This document shows, one piece after another, positions 11,868 to 22,775 of a DNA stretch of 64,000 nucleotides. The DNA is from Chrysemys picta bellii (lineage: Eukaryota; Chordata; Testudines; Emydidae). Location: assembly GCF_011386835.1 (NCBI RefSeq), contig NC_088804.1, positions 35,947,549-36,011,548 of the forward strand, given 5' to 3'. Positions within the stretch are counted from its first letter, which is position 1. Every line of letters begins with the position of its first letter. Both the position numbers and the translations under genes were made by a program. The notes below the pieces were generated by a model that was given only the letters and a program-made list of their open reading frames with translations, was not told the DNA's origin and did no database searches.

Positions 11868-11947
11868 TTTATACAGCTCCTAACACAGTGGAGACCCCAT
11901 CCTGAGTGCTGGTGGCCTTTAGGCACTATCATAATACAAATAATTAT
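11868..11947 (-). repeat. Old amniote interspersed repeat fragment
   Basis: Reverse complemented, the stretch reads TTATTTGTATTATGATAGTGCC and ends near GGAGCTGTATAAA. It aligns with 43058-43165 on the plus strand (TTATTTGTATTACAATGGTGCC ... GGCATTGTACAAA). Such fragments are common in turtles, birds and crocodilians and are often classed with old CR1/L3-type LINEs. Confidence 0.55.
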
Positions 11948-12097
11948 AAGTGGCCACGGTTATGCCAATGCTTCCCCTTCTATAATGTCAAGTCACAGTA
12001 AAAGGAATTCCTATCTCTCATCACAATACTGTCTTGGGGTGTCTCAGGCTCCAGACTGGGGTATTAGCAGCGGCAGGGTGAGACTGGAGTAGCATAT

Positions 12098-12480
12098 CTC
12101 AGTCCCACTGCTGCTTAATGATGAGGCATGCACATGCATCTTGCTCCCAGGAAGTCTTCCAGGATGCTGGAGAGGGATGGCAGGAAGCAGTCCTATTTGC
12201 TGCCCTTATGTGGATGCCAGTTGTGAATAGGGTGACCAAATAGTGAATGTGAATATCGGGACTGTCCCTATAAAATCGGGACATTTGGTCATTCTAGTCG
12301 TGAAGAATGGGTCAAAGATCCCCTGAATTGATGATATGAGGGAGAGGAAATTGAGCCAGCCCCTCTCCAAAGATTATGGGTGCTGAGGGGCAGGGTTTTC
12401 AAGTGACTATATGATGTAGTCTCAGAAGATACCTCCAGAATTTACAGAAGGAAGTCCTGTGGGGAAGCTTCTTGTTGGCA
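12098..12480 (-). repeat. Unclassified interspersed repeat, interrupted by a 69-base MITE
   Basis: This is the inverted partner of 8583-8870. It is interrupted at 12228-12296 by a small MITE; without it, the flanks line up with the uninterrupted copy. Family unknown. Confidence 0.6.
12228..12296. mobile_element. Internally deleted hAT-type MITE, 69 bases
   Basis: The left end TAGGGTGACCAAATA pairs with the right end ATTTGGTCATTCTA. Flanks GTTGTGAA (12220-12227) and GTCGTGAA (12297-12304) match at 7 of 8 positions, a worn 8-base duplication. The interior has CGGGACTGTCCC-type motifs seen in longer reptile MITEs with TAGGGTGACC ends. It lies inside the repeat at 12098-12480. Confidence 0.65.
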
Positions 12481-13794
12481 CAACCTCCTCCAAGCTTCAG
12501 GTGAGCCATGAAACCATACAAATTGATCCAGCTGTTTCTGATCACCAAAATTCCAGCAGCTTCACCTGAGCCTTAGTTGCAGTTAGCCCAGTCTGTCTCA
12601 TGTACTAGTCCTTTTTTATTACTGTATATTTTCTCTTGAAACACAAAAACAATTGCCAATCAAACTGGTATTATCCTTAGTTGTTCTGTGTACGTTCACT
12701 GAATAACAATGAAAGCAACTGAGGAAACTGTGGCTGAGTTTAAGGTTAAACATATCAGGTAGGCTAAACATGGAAGGACAAAAAATTCTGGCTCTCACTA
12801 TTCAACTGTGAATGCACTGGAAGTTGATATAAATGCTTTTAAAGCAACTGTGTTAAAGTGATGATCAAAGTTAGTCCATGTTTTCTAGCTCTTTTATTAA
12901 TTTTAGTCATTGAGTAGATACAGATGCTTATATGAAGCCTTTCTCTGGACTTGAGCTAAATTGACAGAATGTAAATTACTATTTTTTTTATTTCGAGTTT
13001 AGTTTCTTTCATGTTTGTGTATCATAGGGAAGCTGCAAATATTGCCCAAGGGGAGATATTGAGATGGAGAGGTACAAGGCATCTGGCAGTTTTTGATTTC
13101 CCTTTTGAACATAAGCAGCAACCCATATTATTTTTTCATGCTTTTATATTTTAAGAGGAGCTGCTGTGAGACAGCTCTGGGAGTCATTTCTATGCAGAAA
13201 TTCAAGATCTAGGTACTAACCCCCAACCAACCAAAATCATCAGAGCTAGGTAGCTCAGACTTTATACATGAGTAAACAAACCTGGGTGAAGGATTGGTTG
13301 TTCCTAATGCCAAGACAAATGTTGGGGTTATATCTGGTAACTCTCTAGGAAGTAAAAGAAATCTTTAAAGGGACATTTATTTGATGGAAAAAATATATGT
13401 AACTTGCTTTTTGTGAGCCTCAGCCTACCATCTGCTCCTCCCACTCAACTGAGCAGTTTTTCTGTGTCCAATCACACTTGCCTCTAAATGAAGACCAGTT
13501 AAGATAAATTCCTAAGACCCTTCAGAATCTTGATTCCTTGGACTGCCTTTAAATATCTTACAACTGGAAAACCTGCCCTTATATGAGACTGTGAACAAAG
13601 AAAGGTCAGAAGGAACATTAAGTGTTCTCTTCTGAAGATGAGCAGTTCTGGGATCAGTTATCAGGAAGAATTTGGGCATTCAGATTATGGTTGTCAAGTG
13701 TTCCCTTACTCTGCTACCTGAAGGGAAAGGAGATCTGAAGCCACTGCGAGCCTAGGTTTCCTGCATTACCTGTCTGCTTTTAGAACAGCAGGCT

Positions 13795-14150
13795 GGCTAC
13801 AAAGGTGCCGACTCTGTGAGGGCTCCAGGGCTGAGCACCCATGAAACAAAAATTAGCGGGTGCTTAGCACCTGCCAGCAGCCAAGCTCTTCCTCCTCCCA
13901 ATGCCTCCCCACAGCTGTTCCATGTCATGCAGGATGCACTGGGAGGCAGGGGGTGGGTGGGTGGGGATGGGGTGGGCTCGGGGGATGGGGTGAGAAGAGG
14001 TGGAGCAGGGGCAGGAGGAGGCAAGGCGGATGAGGCTTGGGGGAAGGGATAGAATAGGGTGGGGAGGAGGCAGGGTGGGGGCTTGGAGGAAGGGATGGAA
14101 TGGAGGTGGGTCTGGGGCGGAGGGGGTTTGAGCATCCCTTCCCCCGGATA
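13795..14150. repeat. G-rich interspersed repeat of turtle type
   Basis: The unit starts near GGTGCCGACTCTGTGAGGGC, passes through GGGTGCTTAGCACC, then becomes a long G-rich, purine-rich run (13935-14130) made of imperfect GGGG(T/C)GG motifs and ends near GAGCATCCC. I recognise this layout from other turtle sequence but cannot name the class. The open frames on both strands here come from base composition and not from coding. Confidence 0.5.
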
Positions 14151-14241
14151 GAGAGGAAGTCTACATCTATGATCTCAGTCTCAATCTTCAGAAAAGATTG
14201 AAAATATGACATAGTAGTAACTAAATATTGTAGTATTAAAC

Positions 14242-14447
14242 CAGTGATTCTCAAACTTTTGTACTGGTGATCCCTTTCACATAGCAAGTGCCTGAGTGCA
14301 ACCCCTCCTTATAATTTAAAAACACTTTTAAATATATTTAACACCATTATAAATGCTGGAGGCAAAGCGGGGTTTCGCGACCCCCCCCCCCAGGTAATAA
14401 CCTCACAACCCCCTGAGGGGTCCTGACCCCCAGTTTGAGAACCCCTG
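14242..14447. mobile_element. hAT-type MITE, terminal type B with a different core
   Basis: The ends CAGTGATTCTCAAACTTTT and CAGTTTGAGAACCCCTG are inverted repeats. An exact 8-base duplication, TATTAAAC, flanks the element (14234-14241 and 14448-14455). The 206-base interior is unrelated to the GC-rich core in other type B copies (15158 and 37249), although the terminal sequences match them. Confidence 0.85.
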
Positions 14448-14670
14448 TATTAAACAGTATCATATGCCAGTATTTAGGGCCAGATCAAACTCCTCTAGTA
14501 CTTGGTGGGAGTTTTTCCCATTGACTTCAGTGGGAGTTGGACTGGGCTTCTGCCTAGTTTGCCTAAATACTGTTTGTCAGATATTTTTTTTTCTATTTTG
14601 CATTGGAGGGGGGGTTAGAATATAGCAATATAACACCCCAGCCACTAAGTTCAGGCCTGGATATGTACTA

Positions 14671-15120
14671 GAGCTGGGCAATTTTTTTTGATAAATAATT
14701 TATTTGCCAAAAACCGCAGTTTCAGATCAGCCAAATCTGTTTGTGAATTCACGTCAAATTCACGCCAATAGATTCATGTCCGCAACCTCTCCCGCAAAGG
14801 ATTTTTTAAAAAGTCAAAATGTTTCATTCTGACATTTTTTAAATTAAACATTTTAACTTTTCATTTGTAAATGATGTTTCGGTTAGAAATGTAATTAGAT
14901 TTATTAAAAAACAAAGATAAGCTCTCAAAAACTAAACAAAACATTTTGCTTCAGGTTGAAAAAAATGATGAGTTCAATGCATTTTTTTTTATGGCGCGAA
15001 AAAAATAATTTTCCATTTCTGGATGACAATAAAAAAATATTTTCAGATTTTTTGGCTTGACCTCTGAGCTGAAAAAAAAAAAGCTATTCACTCACTTGAT
15101 ATGAACTTCAGTGTAATTTT
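14671..15120. repeat. AT-rich interspersed repeat (GAGCTGGGC end)
   Basis: The stretch opens with GAGCTGGGCAA and continues with long runs of A and T and AAAATTTTT-like motifs. A copy in the other orientation ends GGCCAGCTCTG near 21809. The matching ends suggest a DNA transposon, but no target duplication is clear. Confidence 0.45.
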
Positions 15121-15157
15121 AACTGCAAAGTTCAAAGCAAATTAGGGGTGTCTAAAC

Positions 15158-15488
15158 CAGTGGTTCTCAAACTAGCACCACGGCTTATTCAGGGAAAGCC
15201 CCTGGCGGGCCGGGCCGGTTTGTTTACCTGCCGCATCCGCAGGTTCGGCCGATTGCGGCTCCCACTGGCCGTGGTTCGCTGCTCCAGGCCAATGGGGGCT
15301 GCAGGAAGCAGCGCGGGCTGAGGGACATGCTGGCCGCCCTTCCCGCAGCCCCCATTGTCCTGGGGCGGCGAACCACGGTCAGTGGGAGCCACAATCAGCT
15401 GAACCTGCGACGTGGCAGGTAAACAAAGCGGCCCGGCCCGCCAGGGGCTTTCCCTGCACAAGCGGTGGCCCTCGTTTGAGAACCACTG
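15158..15488. mobile_element. GC-rich hAT-type MITE, terminal type B
   Basis: The ends CAGTGGTTCTCAAAC and GTTTGAGAACCACTG are perfect inverted repeats. The flanks GTCTAAAC (15150-15157) and GTCTAGAC (15489-15496) differ at one position, consistent with an old 8-base duplication. The GC-rich self-complementary core, with inverted CCAAT-type boxes, matches that of the type A elements at 2507 and 58218. Confidence 0.85.
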
Positions 15489-16484
15489 GTCTAGACCCAA
15501 GGTTTCAGTTTGGACCTGTTTCTATAACATACGGCCACATGCAAAATATAATGATAGAAAAAGTTATTTTCTTCAGTTTACAGGAAAAATATGGCATATA
15601 CAGTAAGCTGAAAGGCCCAATCCAGCAACCTGCTGAGTATTTTCACTTCTGGGATGGGAGTTGAAGGTGCTTAGCACCTCAGAGGAAGTGTTCAACGATT
15701 TCAAAAATGATTATGCCCCAAATCTATCAACGTTTATTTTATTTATGTATTTTTCAGTTTCCAAATTGTTTCCAAAAGTGTATGTTCCTCAGAGTTTGCA
15801 GCAAACTCTCTAATAATTTATGGAAGAACATCCATTTTCATTTTAAGAAGGCATGTAAGGACATATTTTTGAAGATTTATGTTCATTTTTTTTCTTGTGG
15901 GATTTGAGCATCCTTGAGTGTGTCAGAGATGAAGATTGAAGAGCATAAGGGGGCAAATTATACCTCCAAACATCCACTGGAGAATACATTTTGATTCATA
16001 GATTCAGAGCAGAAAGATGCCCTGTACCAAAGTGTGCGGTCTAAATGACCCAAAATAGAACATAGCAGAATTTCACCTACCAAAAAAAAGTAAAAATCCG
16101 ATGTTGTGTAAATGGCCTGAAGTTTTGTATTTTAGGGGACAAAAAATCCATTTCAAAGTGACACTTGCCTGCAGTGAGCAAGAAATAATGCTTCTTATGT
16201 GAATACTAGAAAAGGCAGCTGTACTGTCATAGAATAAACCTCTTTGATAAAACACTAATCATTTTTATCCATTACCCACTGTGCTCTTTTGCAAGTGTTA
16301 CAGAATCAGCGTTGTGGAGGAAAATATCAGTTCTTGTGTGACTTGAGGGGTATATAGAAACTAATGCTACCTCTATCCATGTAAAATGCTGTTCACTCTA
16401 CTCCTAATATGGTTTGATGAATAAATAATTTGCTTTTCGTTCCTGCTAGGAACTGCTGTACTTAATTGCATATCTCTCTATCAG

Positions 16485-16809
16485 TGTTATAGAGGGCGAA
16501 CAATTTATGAGTTTGCCCTGCATAAGCTTTATGCAGGGTAAAACGGATTTATCTGGGTTTAGACCCCATTGGGAGTTGGGCATCTGAGTGCTAAAGACAA
16601 GCACACTACTGTGAGCTGTTTTCAGGTACACTTGCAGCTTTGGGACAAGTGATTCAGACCCTGAATCTGTGTCTGGAGCCAGACGGAAGTGTCTGGCTCA
16701 GCAAGACAGGGTGCTGGAGTCCTGAGCTGGCAGGAAAAACAGAAGCAGGGGTAGTCTTTGCACATCGGGTGGCAGCTCCCAAGGGGGTTTCTGTGATCCA
16801 ACCCGTCAC
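16485..16809 (+). mobile_element. LTR fragment of a turtle ERV/LTR element
   Basis: The stretch starts near TGTTATAGAGGGCGA, includes the inverted pair CCCTGCATAAGCTTTATGCAGGG, and ends CCAACCCGTCACA. It resembles LTRs I have seen in turtle sequence. No matching target duplication was found and the left border is uncertain. It abuts a CR1 remnant on its right. Confidence 0.45.
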
Positions 16810-17335
16810 ACACTCCACTCCATTATCCAAGTTATTGATGAAAATATTGAATAGTACCAGACCCAGGACTGACTCTTGCAGGGCCCTGCTAGATAGACCC
16901 TCCCCGTTTGACAACCAACAATTGATAACTACTCTATGAGTGCAGTTTTTCAACCAGTTGTGCACCCACCATATGGTAATTTCATCTAGAGCACATTTCC
17001 CTAGTTTACTTATGAGAATGTCATGTGGGAGTATATCAAAAGATACATCACTTCTAGTTCCCCTCCCCCCAGCATCTACTAAGCCAGTAACCCTGTCAAA
17101 ATAAGGAAATTAGGTTGGTTTGGCATGATCTGTTTTTGACAAATTCATGCTGGCTATTCCTTATAACCCTGTTATCTTTCAGGAGCTTACAAATTCCTTG
17201 TATAATCATTTGTTCCAGTATCTGTCCAGGTATCAAAATTAAGCTGACTGGTCTATTATTCCCTGGGTCCTCTTTGTTCCCCTTTTTAAAGATAGGTGTT
17301 ATGTTTTGTTATATTATACTATATAGTTAAAGGAT
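16810..17335 (-). pseudogene. CR1 LINE ORF2 (reverse transcriptase) remnant
   Basis: On the minus strand the translation contains a worn version of the reverse transcriptase motif B region, ending in SVLGLVLFNIFINNLD, followed by a short acidic run. The sequence upstream in the element (17000-17330 on the plus strand) matches the order seen in CR1 ORF2, but it is broken by stops. Activity is impossible in this state. Confidence 0.65.
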
Positions 17336-20300
17336 TCATCTGTAAAGAAAATCAATGCAGATATATGACACTGGGCCAAGTCCAGCAAAGTTAAGTTTCT
17401 TGTACTCTGGAAATTCACCACCAGGGCACCCTGGCTAGCCACTACATACTTCCAACAAGTGTCCCCTACATTGTCAACTGTGCTGACTTATTATTGCCCA
17501 CTCCTCCACTATCATTGAGGTTGCATCTGCTGTGTATCCCGGCACCCTGGTCCCTCATTCTGTACCTGCTACCTGCGAGCTAAAGGATTTATGCCTTAAG
17601 GTGGCATAAATATGAGGTTACTCCGGCCCACTGAGTTGCTGTTCACTTTGACTTTTTGTGAAGTGGGATCAATCACCAAGTCACCTACTATTGTTTCTTC
17701 TTACCGATTGCATGACTGAAACATTTGAAACAAGAGAAGGATGAATGATGGCTAACTAGTGAATACTCTTGCTAATGCATGTGTTGGTGGATATTCATAC
17801 TCAGAGAAGCTATTCCCCAAGGAGTCATGCAAACCAAATGTTCTTGCATATTCTACAGTACCAAGATGTGTAAGCCTGCTTGGAAGGACTAGCCATTTGG
17901 ACAAATGTTGGCATGCATGGCTTTTGAAATCTTCAGCCAGCTCTTTTTCTGACAGTGAATCACATTATTCTTCGTCGATAATACTTTGCCATTCTACAGG
18001 GCAACAGTACATAATACAAAGCTTTTGCTTTATTTTATTGACAACATTTGCAAATGGACACTACCCTCTATATTCTTCTCTTTCTTTTTGGGCAATATGC
18101 ATCTTTAAGCAGTCAATAGACTTCTTACTTCTCGTTCTAAATGTTGAACTGACAGCATACTCGCATTTTTAATGAAAAAAATTACTGTTTTCAGCAAATG
18201 TATTTCACACTTGATCTTTGTATTATACTCTAGAATATTCATATTTACAATGATTTTAGGGAAAGCTATAACTTGAATTAGATTCAGTTCTGACTTAGAA
18301 TGACTGTATCATTTTATCTTATCTACCACTTGAAAGTCCCACCCTCCCTTTATTTTGTTTGCAAGATAGTAAATATTACAGCTGGACCTCATTTCCTAAG
18401 CTCCATTTTTTAAAATGAAAACACTGCATTATCTATCAGTCTAAAAAGATAGAGACCCAGGAGCCCCTCACTTTACCTAGAGGACTTACCAACTGCTGGA
18501 TTCTTTGTATAGCCCAGAAGGGATGGACATTAATATGTGACTGGCTAGAGGGCTGAGTCACAGAAGAGGCAGACCACCATGGGACTGGAGCAGCTGTCAA
18601 CAGAGGGAGCCGGGAAAAAAAAAGAACCTTACATGCCCTGCCCAACCACTGAGTGGCACCTGCAGCGAGTGATCTCCTTCCCCCGCCAAGAGAGGCTGTT
18701 CGACAAAATAAGACTCTAAATGATATCCTCTCGCTCAAAAGGGACTTTGATAGGTTTTGGTTAAGTTTGTCCTATATAATCACTCAAGTGCTTCATGCCT
18801 TGTTTTGATTCCTTTCCCCGTGTATATCCCAACTGATACATTTTCCTTCTTTAGTATGTTTGTCATTAAACCAAGCAAACTGAGGTCTCCGGATACCAAA
18901 CCCCGCATCCTGCTTGGCTGTTTAATGTTGTGCAGTGACAGGATCATGTTAACACCTTTGACTTTTTGGGCCCATTATTCCATTGAAATTAATACAATGC
19001 CCTCTGTGGCCTATCCAATTCTATTGCCTGCTGGTGTAACAGAACTAGCTACTGGACTCTATGCACTAGCAGAGGGTGCAACTGGATTTAGCAGCCAGAC
19101 ACCTGGTTTATTCTATGAATCTGCCACTGAAAATTTTGGTGGGATTATTATAAACTCCTTATTCATTGATTGAGGATAGCCACTTTTCACAGAGGACTTT
19201 TAATGTTCACAAAGCCACAGAGCTAATATTTCTTGCATTTTGTTTTTAATAAAGTAACTGTAGCCCCAAAAGAGAATACATTTCAGCTATCAGCATTTAT
19301 TCAGAATATACAGACAGCTGTTATCATGCTTAGAGTAGCTCTCTGTCAGTGCCTTGCAGATAACTGGGGTTTTATCTTTCAGCAACACATCAGTGACAGT
19401 GGTCTTGTGGATGCCATTAAACTCTTGGCTTTTGAGAGTTCTCCAGTACTAGTCTCAATCCTCAAAAAGTCCAGCTGCTCTGCAGCTGGCGGAGTGTCTT
19501 TTTGTTTGTTTTACAGGAACTCAGTGATATTCAATGGAATATGCAAGGTAGGTGGAATATTAAGGCAGTTGGGGCCTGACTCTCCATTGCTTTGAATGCT
19601 TGTGCAGTCATACCTTTATGCAAATTGAATATGAAGTGGGTATAAAATGCTACCTTCTGTCTGAGAGACTGATTTGGGAGCATTTGACACCCACTTTTCC
19701 CAGCTATTTGCTCAGGGGTAAACAACTACAGAAAGTTCAAGTCAGTGGAGAATCAGGCCATAGGGGCCAAATGTTTAGTTGCAAACAAGCAATGTGTGGG
19801 GTTAGGAATGAGAGTACAAAGGAGTACTTTCTTCTTTACAGACACTGGGGCTAACAAACCACTGGTCCTGCCCCGATTTACATTTACACCAGTTGCCGGT
19901 GGGTGCATGGGACTGGCAGAATGACAAACATCCACTACATGTTTCATTGTCCGTGGTCCTGCCCCCTACCGCAGCAGTCAAGAGGTAGTTTATAGGAGCC
20001 AATAAGACACCTCTATGCCGTCCAAGGATTCTCCGAATAAAAGTTCACAATAGCCAGTCAGCGCTCCATTGGAGCCAACAAATGCAGGCTTATCACAGTC
20101 TAGTATTTGGCTCTAGCATTGATGTAGATGAACTTTTTAATTTAAAAAAGGAAGCAAATATCTGCGCTCACCTGTTGCATTTTGCTCATCTGTAATTATC
20201 TTACATGTTGTTGTTGTTCTTGTTGTTGCTTTTAAAGGAATCCATTCAGCAATGTATTATGCTTTGTGATTTTTATATTGTATGCTGTGTCCAGAAACAG

Positions 20301-20844
20301 TGAGTGTCCTTGAGGTAGAACAGCCATTTATGATGCTCCTGGTGTGTTATATTGTTCCGCCATCAAAGATTTTAATGGAATAGAAAATTTACTTCCTATT
20401 AATGTCAGTCTTTTTTTATATATGTACAGAATGACTATTAAGTTACCTGTTGAATTATGTGAAACTAAAAAGGATGATGATAACATAAAAGGATTGGAAG
20501 AGGTTTGCCGGCTTATGGTTATACAAATTAGTTTTTTTTTTCCCCATGAAGAATTTCTGCAATGGGAACCTTTATTATTCCCAAGCTGAATGATACCCCT
20601 TATGTTTTGGCACATCACCTTTACTTTTCTACACCTCCGGGAAAAGTTTCTTTGGCAATATGAGTATGGGCTTATACATTTTCTTATCAGAAACACAATG
20701 GCAAACAGACTGGGAATTCTTGGTACACACTGTAATGGCAGCTTTTTTTTTTTTTTGGATTGCTTCATTTAGGGACTGGTTCAGGAAAGCATTTAAGTAT
20801 GTGCTTAAATATGCCATCACTAAACTCAGAACTGCCCACTTCTA

Positions 20845-21060
20845 AGGTAATTAAGTGTCAATTTACAAAGGGGGAAACAAGGCACAGAGAGATTAAGGCC
20901 CAGACCTGAAAGGTCTAACTCCCGTTGGAGTTAGATGCCTAAATACCTTTGAGAATCTGGGTTTAAGTGATTTTACCAAAGGCCACACAGGAAATTTGTT
21001 GAGAGAGCTAGGAATATAATCCACATCTCCTGACACCCCACCCTGTGCTTCAAAACCCTA
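20845..21060 (+). repeat. MIR-like SINE, interrupted by a 65-base MITE
   Basis: The stretch has the MIR order GGGGAAACAAGGCACAGAGAG, then AAAGGCCACACAG, then a segment like the MIR 3' core. MIR is an ancient tRNA-derived SINE of amniotes. The MITE at 20898-20962 separates its two halves. Confidence 0.6.
20898..20962. mobile_element. 65-base MITE inside the MIR copy
   Basis: The ends GCCCAGACCTGAAAGG and, inverted, ACCCAGATTCTCAAAGG are related. TTAAG flanks both sides (20893-20897 and 20963-20967). The centre contains CTAACTCCCGTTGGAGTTAG, a near-perfect palindrome. Confidence 0.5.
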
Positions 21061-21233
21061 GAAAATGCACACACAATAGTATTTCAAGAGACTACTAAAA
21101 CAAACATATATTTCTTGGCTACATGATAACTAAGGGGTTACATGAAAGGGGAGGGGAAGATTATAGCTATATACAAAGTATTTGAAGGATATGAACACCA
21201 AGTATGAAGCAGAATCATTTAGGCAGGTCCAGC

Positions 21234-21370
21234 CATAGGTGCTGGAATTAGAGGTTCTGGGGGTGTGAGAACACCCCTTGGCTTGAAGTGGTTTCCATTA
21301 TATCCAGGATTTACAGTTTGGTTCAATGGCTCTCAGCACCCCCACTATAAAAAGTGTTCCAGTACCCCTG
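21234..21370. mobile_element. hAT-type MITE, 137 bases
   Basis: The ends CATAGGTGCTGGAAT and GTTCCAGTACCCCTG are inverted repeats. The exact 8-base duplication GGTCCAGC flanks it (21226-21233 and 21371-21378). I recognise the interior (CTTGAAGTGGTTTCC, GGCTCTCAGCACCCCC) from other turtle sequence. Confidence 0.8.
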
Positions 21371-21439
21371 GGTCCAGCTGAATATTGGAAAGCTTCCCAT
21401 TACAGCTGCATGAATAATGGATTTACTGGTAATTAAAAA

Positions 21440-21809
21440 TGTTTTGGGTCAAAGGATTCTTTCTCAAGATTTTTGACAAATTAAAAAGTAAAACAAATCT
21501 TTTGGGTCAAATTAAACATTTCATTTCAACGGTATCTAAATGAAAACTTTAGATTCGGGACATTTTCACACACTTTTTATTGCTTTTTCTAAATAAAACT
21601 AAAGAAAATATTGAAACTCAAAGTCATTTAAAGTGAAAAACAAACATATCACTTAGAAAAATGTCAAAACAAAGCATTCTGGGGGTTTTGTTATATTTTT
21701 GTTTTCACTTGAAATAATTCAGCAAAACGGACATGAATTCACAAAATGTTTTGGTGACACTGAATCGGCATTTTTCACACACACCTCAAAAAATGTTTGG
21801 CCAGCTCTG
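21440..21809. repeat. AT-rich interspersed repeat, opposite orientation to 14671
   Basis: The stretch shows the same mix of A and T runs with TTTTGGGTCAAA motifs and ends GGCCAGCTCTG, the inverse of the start of the 14671 copy. Borders are soft. Confidence 0.45.
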
Positions 21810-22087
21810 TTCCCAGTATTTGATATCTACTAGATATCTATTGTCTAAAAGAAAGAGATGGATGTGAGGCATCAGGTCCATCATCCTGGCTAGTGTTCTT
21901 GCAGGTCTCCTTCTTAGGAGTTCAGAAGGTAGGTCCATTCACCTTCACTGTCTGCTGCCCTACTGAGCTGGCTTGTTCTTCTTTTGGTAGTCGGGTTGGG
22001 CTGCGTGGGCCCAGAGCAGTCACATATGGATGCTGTCAGTTGGCAGTTTGGCCTCTGCAGCTGATGCTCTTGGCTTGCTTCCCTAGG

Positions 22088-22775
22088 CTGGGACATCATC
22101 TGGCTGGCCTGAGCTGTCTCCCTTACCAGTCTCTCTCAGGCTGGGAAGAGCTGGATGGGCCATCTCATCTGCCATGTTGGTGCCATGTGGTATAGTTGAC
22201 CTCAGGATCAGATGAAAATCAGAGAGAGAGAGGACAGGAGGAAAAATAGTGTGGAAAGGAACACACAAGAGAAGGGAAGACACAGTAGGGTCTCTCCTAT
22301 CTCCAGCTGTAGTCTCCGCTGGTGTGGCAGTGATGGCCACGCGCCCCCTTCTTATGCTGAGGTCTGGGTGTCACAATGATGTAATGACTCTCAAGGTTCA
22401 CAAGTGGAGGACAAAGTCCCTGGAGCAAAGTGGAGGACTGAAGGCCTTCCCCCGCTCCTTCAGGAATCCCTCAGTCAGCACACACTCCCCTTCAAGTCTC
22501 TTTTTTTAAGGACCCCAAAAGAGGGGTGATAGGAGGAATAATCCATCCTCTTATTACTTTGTCCACCCATTAGACCTAATTTCCAACACACCAAGTTTAA
22601 TCCATTGACTTTCAGTCATACATTCTTTTTTGTTTACCAAGTATGACCTCAACACAGTCCTTGAGTTCTATCAGTAAGCCTTTTGGTTTGGATTAATTCA
22701 GTCTTTCTGTCTCCCTTTCATACCTTTTCCCATCAGCATTTGTTATAGGTTATTGTGACATGTTATGAATGTCCA
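22088..22775 (+). repeat. Unclassified long interspersed repeat, copy 1
   Basis: This aligns along its length with 36640-37160 plus 38592-38785. Shared blocks include GACATCATCTGG, a GAGAGAG-GACAGGAGGAAAAATAGT segment, ATGATGTAATGACT, and a 3' block around CAGTAAGCCTTTTGGTTTGGA. Copy 1 is uninterrupted. The class is unknown; an LTR or a LINE 5' region are both possible. Confidence 0.55.

Noticed and set aside
13797..14287. Long proline-rich and glycine-rich open frames on both strands.
   Set aside because: The frames follow the G-rich repeat's composition, overlap on both strands and have no domain or splice signals.
17759..18172. 137-residue plus-strand open frame.
   Set aside because: No recognisable motif and no supporting splice signals; consistent with a chance frame.
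20328..20768. 146-residue minus-strand open frame.
   Set aside because: AT-rich, low-complexity lysine and serine composition, overlapping plus-strand frames, no splice sites or known domain.
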